From: Opitutia bacterium
Lineage (GTDB): Bacteria; Verrucomicrobiota; Verrucomicrobiia; Opitutales; UBA953
Length of the DNA stretch: 10,438 nucleotides
NCBI GenBank assembly: GCA_003485955.1
Contig: DNHH01000123.1
Coordinates: 1,789 to 12,226, forward strand
Reading direction: 5' to 3'
Below are positions 1-5,837 of the stretch, one piece after another. Within the stretch, counting starts at the first letter, position 1, and every line of letters begins with the position of its first letter. The notes beneath the pieces were generated by a model. It was not told the DNA's origin. It searched no databases and worked only from the letters and a program-made list of their open reading frames with translations. The position numbers and the translations under genes are program-made.

Positions 1-989
1 TTACTTCGAAGTCGAGTAGCTCCACACTCGCGCTTCCAGATATTCCCACAACTTCATCGTCCTCGCTCATCAGCGGCATGACGGGCGGCGGTTCGTCGAA
101 AGGCTTTGGCGGAGGATCTGGCGGCGGGATTGGTTCAGGCAAAGGGGTTGGCGTGGGCAACGGTCGCAATTTCCTCGGAGCCTTCGGCGCGAATTTTAAA
201 CGAGCGAATTCACTTGAGGGCACGCTCTATGACTTGAAGTTCGCCCCGGGCGGCCGCGCTCTTGGCAGCGGCGACGCGGAGCGCATCGCGCAAATGAAAC
301 GTGCTTTTGACTCACTCGACGGCGGCTGGTCGGGTGCAAAGAAGTTGCTCGACCAGCGCTACAAGCAGGCTGAGCTCAAGCTATACGCGGGCAATATCTT
401 CATTCCACCGCGCAACGCCGCTGAGGCGACCAAGGCCTTTGAGTGCGAAAAAGAAATCAAAGCTCCAGGCTGGCTCGCCTACTACGAGGGTTGGTTCGCT
501 GTGCCTGAGTCTGGACAATACCGCTTTGTCGGGCTCGGCGACGACATGATGGCGGTCGCAGTCGCCGAAAAGACCGTCTACACCGCATTCTGGCCCAGCT
601 CTGGTCTTGGGAAGGTCGTGAAGTTCGGGAACAACTGGTTGCCCAAGGGTGCAGACGACAATGATGGCCGCAACCTGCGCTTTCCGCCTAACGGTGGTGG
701 TCGCTACAGCGGTGAGTGGCTCGACCTAAAGCGCGGCCAGGCCTACCGCATCCAAATCGCTTTCTCCGAGTCCTTCGGCGGTCTATTTGGCGCGCAGCTG
801 CTCATTGAGCGTAAGGGCGAAAAATATCAGAACAACGGACGCGAAGACCTTCTCCCGGTGTTCATGCTCGAGCCAATGACGACAGAAGAAATTAAGCTCA
901 AAGCCTGCAAGAACCTCGATTATGTAACGGAGGGCCCCAGCTTTGGCGTGGAATTAAATAATGTATCTGTCCGAACAACGTCCCGGTAA
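1..989 (+). CDS. Gly-rich-linker, PA14-like domain protein, copy 1 (5' end outside window)
   Basis: The frame is open from the left edge (first full codon at base 3) to TAA at 987-989, giving 328 visible residues. An ATG at 78 (MTGGGSS...) sits inside the glycine-rich hinge and is not the start: the 25 codons before it (TSKSSSSTLALPDIP...) match the equivalent region of the downstream paralogue almost residue for residue, so the N-terminus, presumably with a membrane helix, lies upstream of the window. The visible order is a Ser/Thr-rich spacer, a Gly/Ser hinge, a short helix-rich stretch, then a beta-rich domain with a PA14-like signature (YEGWFAVPESGQYRFVGLGDD). After GDD this copy lacks the 'WDGK' turn present in copy 2, so any ligand loop has diverged. 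Function is unknown. PA14-like domains in other proteins often bind carbohydrate, but no specific ligand can be inferred here. Confidence 0.85.
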   Translation, partial: TSKSSSSTLALPDIPTTSSSSLISGMTGGGSSKGFGGGSGGGIGSGKGVGVGNGRNFLGAFGANFKRANSLEGTLYDLKFAPGGRALGSGDAERIAQMKRAFDSLDGGWSGAKKLLDQRYKQAELKLYAGNIFIPPRNAAEATKAFECEKEIKAPGWLAYYEGWFAVPESGQYRFVGLGDDMMAVAVAEKTVYTAFWPSSGLGKVVKFGNNWLPKGADDNDGRNLRFPPNGGGRYSGEWLDLKRGQAYRIQIAFSESFGGLFGAQLLIERKGEKYQNNGREDLLPVFMLEPMTTEEIKLKACKNLDYVTEGPSFGVELNNVSVRTTSR

Positions 990-1089
990 GAGATTGGCAG
1001 GCTCCTAAAAGGGCTTTTGCAAAGGCATTCGAACTAGCGGCAGGCGACTTTGGCTGGCAGTCGTATGCTATATTTGCTATTCTTAGTGG

Positions 1090-2406
1090 GTGGAAAAGCC
1101 CCCCCAAGATGAGCCTCAGGATGCACTGTTGCCTGAAGACGTCGGCGTTGAGTATTCAACGGCCGAACAGGATGAGGTCTTGGTGCGTCGGCAACCGTTC
1201 TGGAAGAAAATCGGCGGCGACGGCCTCGTCGTATCCATCGTCTTCCACGCTGTCTTGCTCATTCTCTTTGGTGCCTGGGTGGTCTCGAGTTGGACAGATA
1301 CCGCCAAGACAGATCCTGATACCTTTGCCACGGGAGCGGGTGGCGGGGCCGCAGGCGAACGTGCAAAAATCTTTGAGCACAAGCTCCAGCCGAAGAACGC
1401 TAAAAATTTAGCCAAAACTTCTGCACGCATTACTTCGAAGTCGAGTAGTGCGACACTTGCCCTTCCAGACATTCCCACAACGTCATCGGCCTCACTCATC
1501 AGCGGCATGACCGGTGGCGGATCGTCGAAAGGTTTCGGCGGCGGATCTGGTGGCGGCATTGGCTCCGGCAAAGGCGCAGGCGTAGGTAATGGGAAAAATT
1601 TTGTCGGCCTCTTTGGTGCGAAATTTGGCATCAGTGGACTGACCGGAACTTTCTACGATCTGAAACAAGATAAAGATAAGGTGGCGACAAAGGCTGCGCC
1701 CTATCCCGCTGGTCTGGGCCCATACCGTGAAGCAGTACGCGAGTTCCTTAACGCCAACTGGAATCCGATTAAGTTACGCCGTTATTACGTTGCGCCGGAA
1801 AATCTTATTCTCAGCCAGCTGTTTATCCCGAGCCGCGGTGCGAATGAGGCTCCAAAGGCTTTTAACGTAGAGAAAGACTGTCAGCCCTCTCGCTGGGTCG
1901 TGCACTACAAAGGTAACGTCAAAGTCCCCCAAGATGTGCCATTCCGCTTTGTTGGATCGGGCGACGACTGGTTGCTTGTGCGCTGGGATGGAAAAATCGC
2001 ACTTGATGCTGGCTACGAGTTTTTTGAAGCAGGCGGCGGCGGAGACTATAAAGACTTTAGAAAAACTGTAACTGATAAGTTCGATATCAATCGGGCTCCC
2101 GGTGGACTCACTCACTTGCGTGCCGGGCCATGGATTACCGAGACGCGCGGCAAAGTTGTTCCGATTGAAATTCTCTTTGGCGAAACACCCGGTGGCGTCT
2201 TTGACGTCTACCTGACCATCGAAGTTGCTAAATCAAAACAAAAGGTGAAGGGCGAGTACGAGGGCGAAGGGAAACTCAAACTCCTACGCTTTAATAATGA
2301 ACCGATTCCTGAAGAGTTAACTAAAGGGACGCAGCGCTTGCCTAACTTTGACTGGACGGCAGAGGGTTGGATCTTTGAAGCAGCAAAAGCCACCGGCTCA
2401 CGCTGA
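1090..2406 (+). CDS. TonB-like membrane anchor with Gly-rich hinge and PA14-like domain, copy 2
   Basis: A complete 438-residue protein, unnamed. The start is GTG at 1090, because an in-frame TAG at 1084-1086 leaves no earlier start and there is no convincing Shine-Dalgarno. Residues 1-43 are charged and probably cytoplasmic. One hydrophobic helix (about 44-67) contains S49-I-V-F-H53, the SxxxH spacing seen in the energy-coupling helix of TonB-type proteins. Residues 68-140 form a Ala/Ser/Thr/Lys-rich periplasmic spacer, 141-168 a Gly/Ser hinge, and about 240-380 a beta-rich domain with PA14-like features (WVVHYKGNVKVP, FRFVGSGDDWLLVRWDGK, then PIEILFGETPGGVFDVYLTIE-type strands). It has no recognisable TonB C-terminal domain. 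It follows copy 1 by 100 bases, a spacer with only weak palindromes and no clear promoter, so the two may be cotranscribed. Role inferred: an inner-membrane-anchored periplasmic protein, perhaps partnered with an ExbB/ExbD-like motor encoded outside the window. Confidence 0.85.
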   Translation: MEKPPQDEPQDALLPEDVGVEYSTAEQDEVLVRRQPFWKKIGGDGLVVSIVFHAVLLILFGAWVVSSWTDTAKTDPDTFATGAGGGAAGERAKIFEHKLQPKNAKNLAKTSARITSKSSSATLALPDIPTTSSASLISGMTGGGSSKGFGGGSGGGIGSGKGAGVGNGKNFVGLFGAKFGISGLTGTFYDLKQDKDKVATKAAPYPAGLGPYREAVREFLNANWNPIKLRRYYVAPENLILSQLFIPSRGANEAPKAFNVEKDCQPSRWVVHYKGNVKVPQDVPFRFVGSGDDWLLVRWDGKIALDAGYEFFEAGGGGDYKDFRKTVTDKFDINRAPGGLTHLRAGPWITETRGKVVPIEILFGETPGGVFDVYLTIEVAKSKQKVKGEYEGEGKLKLLRFNNEPIPEELTKGTQRLPNFDWTAEGWIFEAAKATGSR

Positions 2407-2412
2407 TTGATA

Positions 2413-2560
2413 GAGACTAAAGACTAAGAACTAAAGAAGCGGTCTACGGATTTTAGGTATTCATCCTCGGCCTCCCCTTTAGCCTTCGCTTTAGCCCTTC
2501 GCTTTAGCCCTTCGTCTTTAGTCCTTCGTCTTTAGCCTTTAGTCTTTAGTCCTTAGTCTC
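2413..2560. terminator. Inverted repeat between convergent genes; possible bidirectional 3' structure
   Basis: The left arm 2413-2436 (GACTAAA-type units) is the near reverse complement of the right arm 2537-2560 (CTTTAGT-type units): 21 of 24 positions pair by Watson-Crick and one further as G-U. The loop is about 100 bases and includes most of the 7-bp repeat tract. It starts 6 bases after the stop of the + strand gene and ends 8 bases before the stop of the - strand HNH gene. This position suits a shared transcript-end structure, but there is no classical short GC hairpin with a U-tract, so terminator function is inferred from place and symmetry only. Confidence 0.4.
2476..2560. repeat. 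Degenerate 7-bp tandem repeat (YCTTTAG / CCCTTCG)
   Basis: About a dozen consecutive 6-7 bp units can be read on the + strand, alternating between CTTTAG-type and CCTTCG-type cores (for example CTTTAG 2489-2494, CCCTTCG 2495-2501, CTTTAG 2502-2507, CCCTTCG 2508-2514, TCTTTAG 2515-2521, TCCTTCG 2522-2528, TCTTTAG 2529-2535). The tract lies wholly between two convergent genes and encodes nothing recognisable. It looks like a slippage-prone intergenic microsatellite-like element. Confidence 0.8.
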
Positions 2561-2568
2561 TTCTAAGC

Positions 2569-3186
2569 TCACGCCTTCCAGGGCAACTCCCCAGAGGGTG
2601 CAACGTCGAGAAACTCGCGCCACAAATCCATTTCCTGTGCAGTGAGCGAGGCGGACATCAGCATGCGCCATTTAGGTCGCTGCGGAGCGCGCTGAAGGGT
2701 CATACCGGCTTGGGTGGGGAGGCGATTGGCCTTCTTGGCATTACACCGAATACAAGCGGTGACGATGTTCTCCCAGCTGGTGACGCCGCCACGATCACGC
2801 GGTACGACGTGGTCTAAATTCAACTCTTCATCAGAGAATTTGCGCCCGCAATACTGACAATTGTGGTTGTCGCGTAGATAAACATTGCGGCGACTATAGC
2901 GAATCTCGCGGCGTGGAACTTTGTCGTACGCAGCTAACAAAATAATTCGTGGCGGGCGCAGCGCTAGGCTCGGCGAACGGATAGCTTCGCTTTCAGGCGG
3001 AGGATTAGCCCGAGAATGTGAAACCCATTCTGCGGCAGGATACACGCGATGAGAGCCTTCGTCGGCGTAAATAACCGAAGCGCGTTCGCGAAAAAGTAAA
3101 CTGAGCGCGCGTCTTAAACCAATAATGTTAACCGGCTGCCAGAGTCGGTTAAGCACAAGTACGCGTTGATCAAGACGTCCAGCCAC
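2569..3186 (-). CDS. HNH endonuclease-family protein
   Basis: A 205-residue protein with a GTG start at 3186 preceded by AGGA 8 bases upstream. The N-terminal about 95 residues (VLVLNRLWQPVNI..., then a basic RPPRIILL segment) match the leader commonly seen in stand-alone bacterial HNH proteins. The C-terminal half carries the zinc-framed HNH core: C110-x2-C113, the D125-H126-V pair with H126 as general base, N140 in the WEN motif, and C145-x2-C148. All key residues are present, so the nuclease fold should be intact. Chromosomal HNH proteins of this kind have no settled role; no restriction methylase or toxin partner is adjacent. It is the last gene of a probable three-gene operon, 42 bases after the RodZ-like gene, and converges with the PA14-like gene. 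Confidence 0.92.
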   Translation of the reverse strand: MAGRLDQRVLVLNRLWQPVNIIGLRRALSLLFRERASVIYADEGSHRVYPAAEWVSHSRANPPPESEAIRSPSLALRPPRIILLAAYDKVPRREIRYSRRNVYLRDNHNCQYCGRKFSDEELNLDHVVPRDRGGVTSWENIVTACIRCNAKKANRLPTQAGMTLQRAPQRPKWRMLMSASLTAQEMDLWREFLDVAPSGELPWKA

Positions 3187-3194
3187 AGCAGCTA

Positions 3195-3200
3195 TCCTGC
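3195..3200 (-). promoter_or_regulatory. Ribosome binding site of the HNH gene
   Basis: On the - strand this reads GCAGGA, with the AGGA core 8 bases before the GTG at 3186. It is one of the few clear Shine-Dalgarno matches in the window and supports the non-ATG start. Confidence 0.6.
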
Positions 3201-3228
3201 TAAGACTAGGCTCGGGGTCAACGAGACC

Positions 3229-3624
3229 TTAGGAGAACAATGCCCAGACCACGAGGCCGAACACTGCCACGCCAATGACGAGCCAAATGGTGGTGTCCCG
3301 GTTCAACGACAAGCCTGCAACGGCTGTTGTTGGCTCAGCAGTGTCATCAAGGTCTGCGCCAGCGTCCAATGGACGACGAACGGCCCGGACGGAGTGGTGT
3401 GTGTTGAAATCTGCGACGGCCTTTTCTTCGTCGAGACGAAGGTACTTAGCGTAAATCTTTGTAAAGCCACGCTTATAGACATCCGTCAAAGGAATCGATT
3501 CGTATTGGTTGGCTTCCATCGCTTGGAGGAAGTCAGAACGGATTTTAGTAACGTCCGCTGCCTCGCGCGTGGTAACACCGAGACGTTGACGGGCTTCTTG
3601 GAGGCGTTCGCCGAGGGACTGCAT
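3229..3624 (-). CDS. Tail-anchored RodZ-like helix-turn-helix protein
   Basis: A 131-residue protein. Residues about 3-70 form the RodZ/HTH_25-type helical domain (LGERLQEARQRLGVTTREAA, then IRSDFLQAMEANQYESIP and YKRGFTKIYAKYL), which in RodZ binds MreB and in relatives resembles a DNA-binding HTH. A polar Pro/Asp/Thr linker (80-110) leads to one hydrophobic helix at 112-130, and the protein ends one residue later. Full-length RodZ (over 300 residues in E. coli) has a large periplasmic domain after this helix; here it is absent, so the protein is a cytoplasmic HTH on a C-terminal membrane tail. The ATG at 3624 has TGAGGA 12 bases upstream. It sits 50 bases after the M50 protease gene. It may be a short cell-shape factor or a membrane-tethered regulator; the sequence does not decide. 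Confidence 0.88.
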   Translation of the reverse strand: MQSLGERLQEARQRLGVTTREAADVTKIRSDFLQAMEANQYESIPLTDVYKRGFTKIYAKYLRLDEEKAVADFNTHHSVRAVRRPLDAGADLDDTAEPTTAVAGLSLNRDTTIWLVIGVAVFGLVVWALFS

Positions 3625-3674
3625 AAGAGAGAGATTTCCTCAGCTGGCTCCAATTGGCAAGCCTTGGGTGGAGT

Positions 3675-4337
3675 TTACGAAAGTAAGCCAGCTAGGGCAA
3701 AAAAGGGGGTAGCGACTAAAAAAATCAGGCTACTCAGGGCCTGGTTAAAGAATGGTAGATTAATGAGGACGATTAAAATAAGCGGGGCGAAGCGTGCGAT
3801 TGCACTAAATGTCTCTTCGGGAAGACCCAGGAGGTGCCTCAGAACCCTTGACCCATCTAAAGGGGGTATAGGGACTAAATTAAAGACCATTAGGCCAGCG
3901 TTTAGAGTGATTCCGGTCTCGATTACCCTCTGGGCGTTTGGGACGAGATACCCGGTCTTTAATAGTGTGAGCCCGATAAGCGCGAATACCAGACACTGGA
4001 CAAGGTTCATCGCTGGTCCGGCGAGCGTAATCAAAATGTCATCCACTTTACGTGTACGTGGATTGGCTAAAAGTACCTGGACGGGTTTTCCCCATCCAAT
4101 AATCCCAAATGGCAAAATTCCGAAAATCCCGATGGCTGGAATCAGGATTGTTCCAATGGGGTCTGCGTGGGCAAAAGGATCTAGAGTCACTCGGCCCTGC
4201 GCACGTGGCAAAGGGTCTCCCCTTAAATCTGCAACCCAAGCATGCCCAAATTCATGTAATCCAACAGAGACAATAAGCAGGATGAGCACAACGGCACCCC
4301 ATCGGAGTTCGTCAGGACTTAAAAAGGCGAGGGTCAT
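3675..4337 (-). CDS. Site-2-type intramembrane zinc metalloprotease (peptidase M50)
   Basis: A 220-residue protein, almost wholly hydrophobic, with about six membrane segments. The zinc site is H28-E-F-G-H32 inside the first long helix, and the second signature is N153-LVPIPPL-D161-G near the third core helix, supplying the remaining metal-binding Asp. A further conserved block, LAGPAMN (105-111), is typical of the compact family with HEFGHAWVA and RVTLDP motifs. There is no PDZ domain, so it belongs with the short S2P-like members rather than RseP. It cleaves substrates within the membrane; its substrate is unknown. First gene of the - strand unit; 68 bases separate its ATG from the divergent + strand gene. 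The neighbouring single-pass HTH protein is a candidate substrate (inference). Confidence 0.93.
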   Translation of the reverse strand: MTLAFLSPDELRWGAVVLILLIVSVGLHEFGHAWVADLRGDPLPRAQGRVTLDPFAHADPIGTILIPAIGIFGILPFGIIGWGKPVQVLLANPRTRKVDDILITLAGPAMNLVQCLVFALIGLTLLKTGYLVPNAQRVIETGITLNAGLMVFNLVPIPPLDGSRVLRHLLGLPEETFSAIARFAPLILIVLINLPFFNQALSSLIFLVATPFFALAGLLS

Positions 4338-4405
4338 CGTGCGCGTGAGGATGTGTAAAGGAGAACTCTGTCGGAGCTCTGCTATTTTCCAATCCGAAAG
4401 CAGTT

Positions 4406-5101
4406 GTGCCCCTTGGAGCTCTCAACAATCCTCTGGCTGTGCAGCTCTCAGCTCTCATTCGCCTTGCCGAAAGTCGCGGCTTGAGCCGTGCACATGCAAA
4501 AACGCTGGCGAAACTCCGTACACCGCGGGCGATTCAAGACTATCTCTGCAAGTTGCCACAAAACTTTGAGCCCAAAGGTGACACCGTCCGTTCAGTGAGC
4601 GCCGCACTGGATGCTAACTGTGCTCACTGCATCGAAGGGGCTATGATTGCTGCGTTTTCACTGTGGTTACAAGGCCACCCTCCCCTTCTCTTAGATTTTT
4701 GTGCCCACCAAGACATGGACCATGTGGTAGCCCCGTTTAAGGTTCGCGGAAAATGGGGGGCAATTTCAAAAACTAATTATACCTGCCTGCGCTGGCGGGA
4801 CCCTGTTTACAAAAGTGTCCGCGAGCTCGCGATGTCCTATTTTCATGAGTACGCGAAAGGCCCTCGTAAAACTCTCCGAAGTTATTCGGTGCCTTATGAT
4901 TTACGTAAACTGAAAGATAGTGGATGGATCAATGGTGAGGGTAATCGGTGGGAAGTGAGTATTCGCATTACGGAAATTCGGCATACGCAGATTGTCAGTG
5001 ACCGTGAAGCGCGTGCGCTGAGACCGCGCGACCCTGTCGAGCTCGCCTCCGACAAGCTGACATCCTTCCCAATTCCCGCCTGGAAGCGCCGACGGCTTTA
5101 A
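4406..5101 (+). CDS. Transglutaminase/papain-like hypothetical protein
   Basis: A 231-residue protein of a conserved uncharacterised type. The core has the layout of a cysteine-peptidase/transglutaminase-like fold: NCAHC-IEGAMIAAF with C72 and C75 on a helix (C75 the likelier nucleophile), a strand PLLLDF, then D105-H106-VVAPF as the likely His, and a strongly patterned region GKWGAISKTNYTCLRWRDPVY followed by RELAMSYFHEYA. No signal peptide is visible, so it is probably cytoplasmic. The start is uncertain: GTG at 4406 is the first standard start, but the frame is open back to 4349 and the best Shine-Dalgarno-like sequence (AAGGAG, 4358-4363) lies too far upstream to serve it. The gene is divergent from the M50 gene and ends 3 bases from the convergent glycosyltransferase. 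Activity is unproven. Confidence 0.8.
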   Translation: MPLGALNNPLAVQLSALIRLAESRGLSRAHAKTLAKLRTPRAIQDYLCKLPQNFEPKGDTVRSVSAALDANCAHCIEGAMIAAFSLWLQGHPPLLLDFCAHQDMDHVVAPFKVRGKWGAISKTNYTCLRWRDPVYKSVRELAMSYFHEYAKGPRKTLRSYSVPYDLRKLKDSGWINGEGNRWEVSIRITEIRHTQIVSDREARALRPRDPVELASDKLTSFPIPAWKRRRL

Positions 5102-5104
5102 GCC

Positions 5105-5836
5105 TCAGCGACGGCCGTCGTACCAAAGGTGACAAGCCTTCGGGTCTTTGGCCGCACGTCCGAAAGAAAAGACCATACGCAAGAGAAGTCGTGCCATCTC
5201 CCATGGTGTATAGAGTCGTACTTTGCGTGACGACGTGTCGAGCGGGTGCTTAAACAAAATAACAAAGCGTTGTCGGCGCTGCCGTGCGAGACGCTTAAGT
5301 TTCCGACTTAACCCAACTTCCTCGCCGGCATAGGCCTCGGTGCCAAAGCCCCCAACTTCGCGGAAAGCCGCAGTCTCAACCCAAACGCAGGAGCCAGCGG
5401 CCCAGCACACCAGCCGGCTCCAGCTATTCCAACAAAAGCCGAGAAGCCGTGCATGCCAGGGGGCGTCGCTATCGAGACGAACAGTAACGCCACCGCCAAT
5501 AGCGCGTCCGACGATAATCTGCTCGGCAATATCCGCAAAGAGCCCCGCGCTTGGTGTCGAATCCGCATCAATAAAAATAAGCCACTTTCCGAGTGCGAGT
5601 TGCGCACCCGTATCCCGCGCGCGGCCAATTTGGTTTACCGGCTCAAAAATAACTTTTGCCCCGGCTTCCCTCGCAATTTCTCTGGTGCGATCCGAAGAGT
5701 TATTATCGCAAACGATAATCTCCCACTCCCAATCACGTGTTGTGAAAGCTGACTTTGCAGCGACTCGCACCAAGTCGAGGGTCGCTGGTAGCAGACGCTC
5801 CTCGTTGTAAGCCGGGATAATAATCGAGACGTGCAT
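5105..5836 (-). CDS. Family 2 (GT-A fold) glycosyltransferase
   Basis: A 243-residue protein. The ATG at 5836 is chosen because MHVSIIIPAYNEE is the canonical GT2 beginning and lies one base after the sugar kinase stop; an upstream in-frame extension to 5890 would only overlap that gene. Seen in order: the nucleotide-binding strand and IIPAYNEE, CDNNSSDRT (44-51), the metal-binding D90-A-D92 motif in FIDADSTP, and an acceptor-side GGFGTEAYAGEE (162-173) with the catalytic-type acidic pair E172-E173. A cluster of aromatic residues (FCWNSWSRLVCW, 134-145) may touch the membrane, but there is no clear transmembrane domain. It transfers a sugar from a nucleotide donor to an unknown acceptor. It is the last gene of the cupin-kinase-transferase unit; donor sugar cannot be read from sequence. 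Confidence 0.92.
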   Translation of the reverse strand: MHVSIIIPAYNEERLLPATLDLVRVAAKSAFTTRDWEWEIIVCDNNSSDRTREIAREAGAKVIFEPVNQIGRARDTGAQLALGKWLIFIDADSTPSAGLFADIAEQIIVGRAIGGGVTVRLDSDAPWHARLLGFCWNSWSRLVCWAAGSCVWVETAAFREVGGFGTEAYAGEEVGLSRKLKRLARQRRQRFVILFKHPLDTSSRKVRLYTPWEMARLLLRMVFSFGRAAKDPKACHLWYDGRR

Positions 5837-5837
5837 C

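Larger units (their letters stand above)
1..2406 (+). repeat. Tandem gene duplication, unit offset 1429 bp
   Basis: Bases 1 onward align with 1430 onward. By hand count about 105 of the first 120 bases match without a gap, covering the Ser/Thr spacer and the start of the Gly hinge. Past the hinge the proteins fall to roughly a third identity with several insertions, although landmarks stay in order (YDLK, FIP-R, KAF--EK, FRFVG-GDD, and a final Ser-Arg). The duplication is therefore old in the C-terminal domain but strikingly conserved in the low-complexity linker. Confidence 0.85.

Noticed and set aside
1045..1083. Possible hairpin (CGACT...AGTCG, 1045-1063) and TATATT/TATTCT boxes before the second PA14-like gene
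   Set aside because: The stem is only 5 bp without a T-run, and no -35 element sits at an acceptable distance from either box, so neither a terminator nor a promoter can be supported.
1116..1631. A 171-codon open frame on the - strand with a proline-rich protein
   Set aside because: It is the reverse reading of the Gly-rich hinge (Gly codons read as Pro) of the + strand gene; the proline pattern is a mirror artefact.
2476..2560. CRISPR-like or attachment-site repeat
   Set aside because: Units are 6-7 bp, directly abutting and degenerate, without spacers; there is no integrase or cas gene nearby.
2569..3186. HNH gene as part of a homing element or restriction system
   Set aside because: It is a free-standing gene inside a normal operon, with no intron, intein or methylase partner visible, so mobility or defence function is not supported.
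3166..4569. A 467-codon open frame on the + strand
   Set aside because: It lies antisense to the HNH start, the RodZ-like gene and the whole M50 gene, whose proteins have clear motifs. Its own translation shows no domain and a composition typical of an antisense frame.
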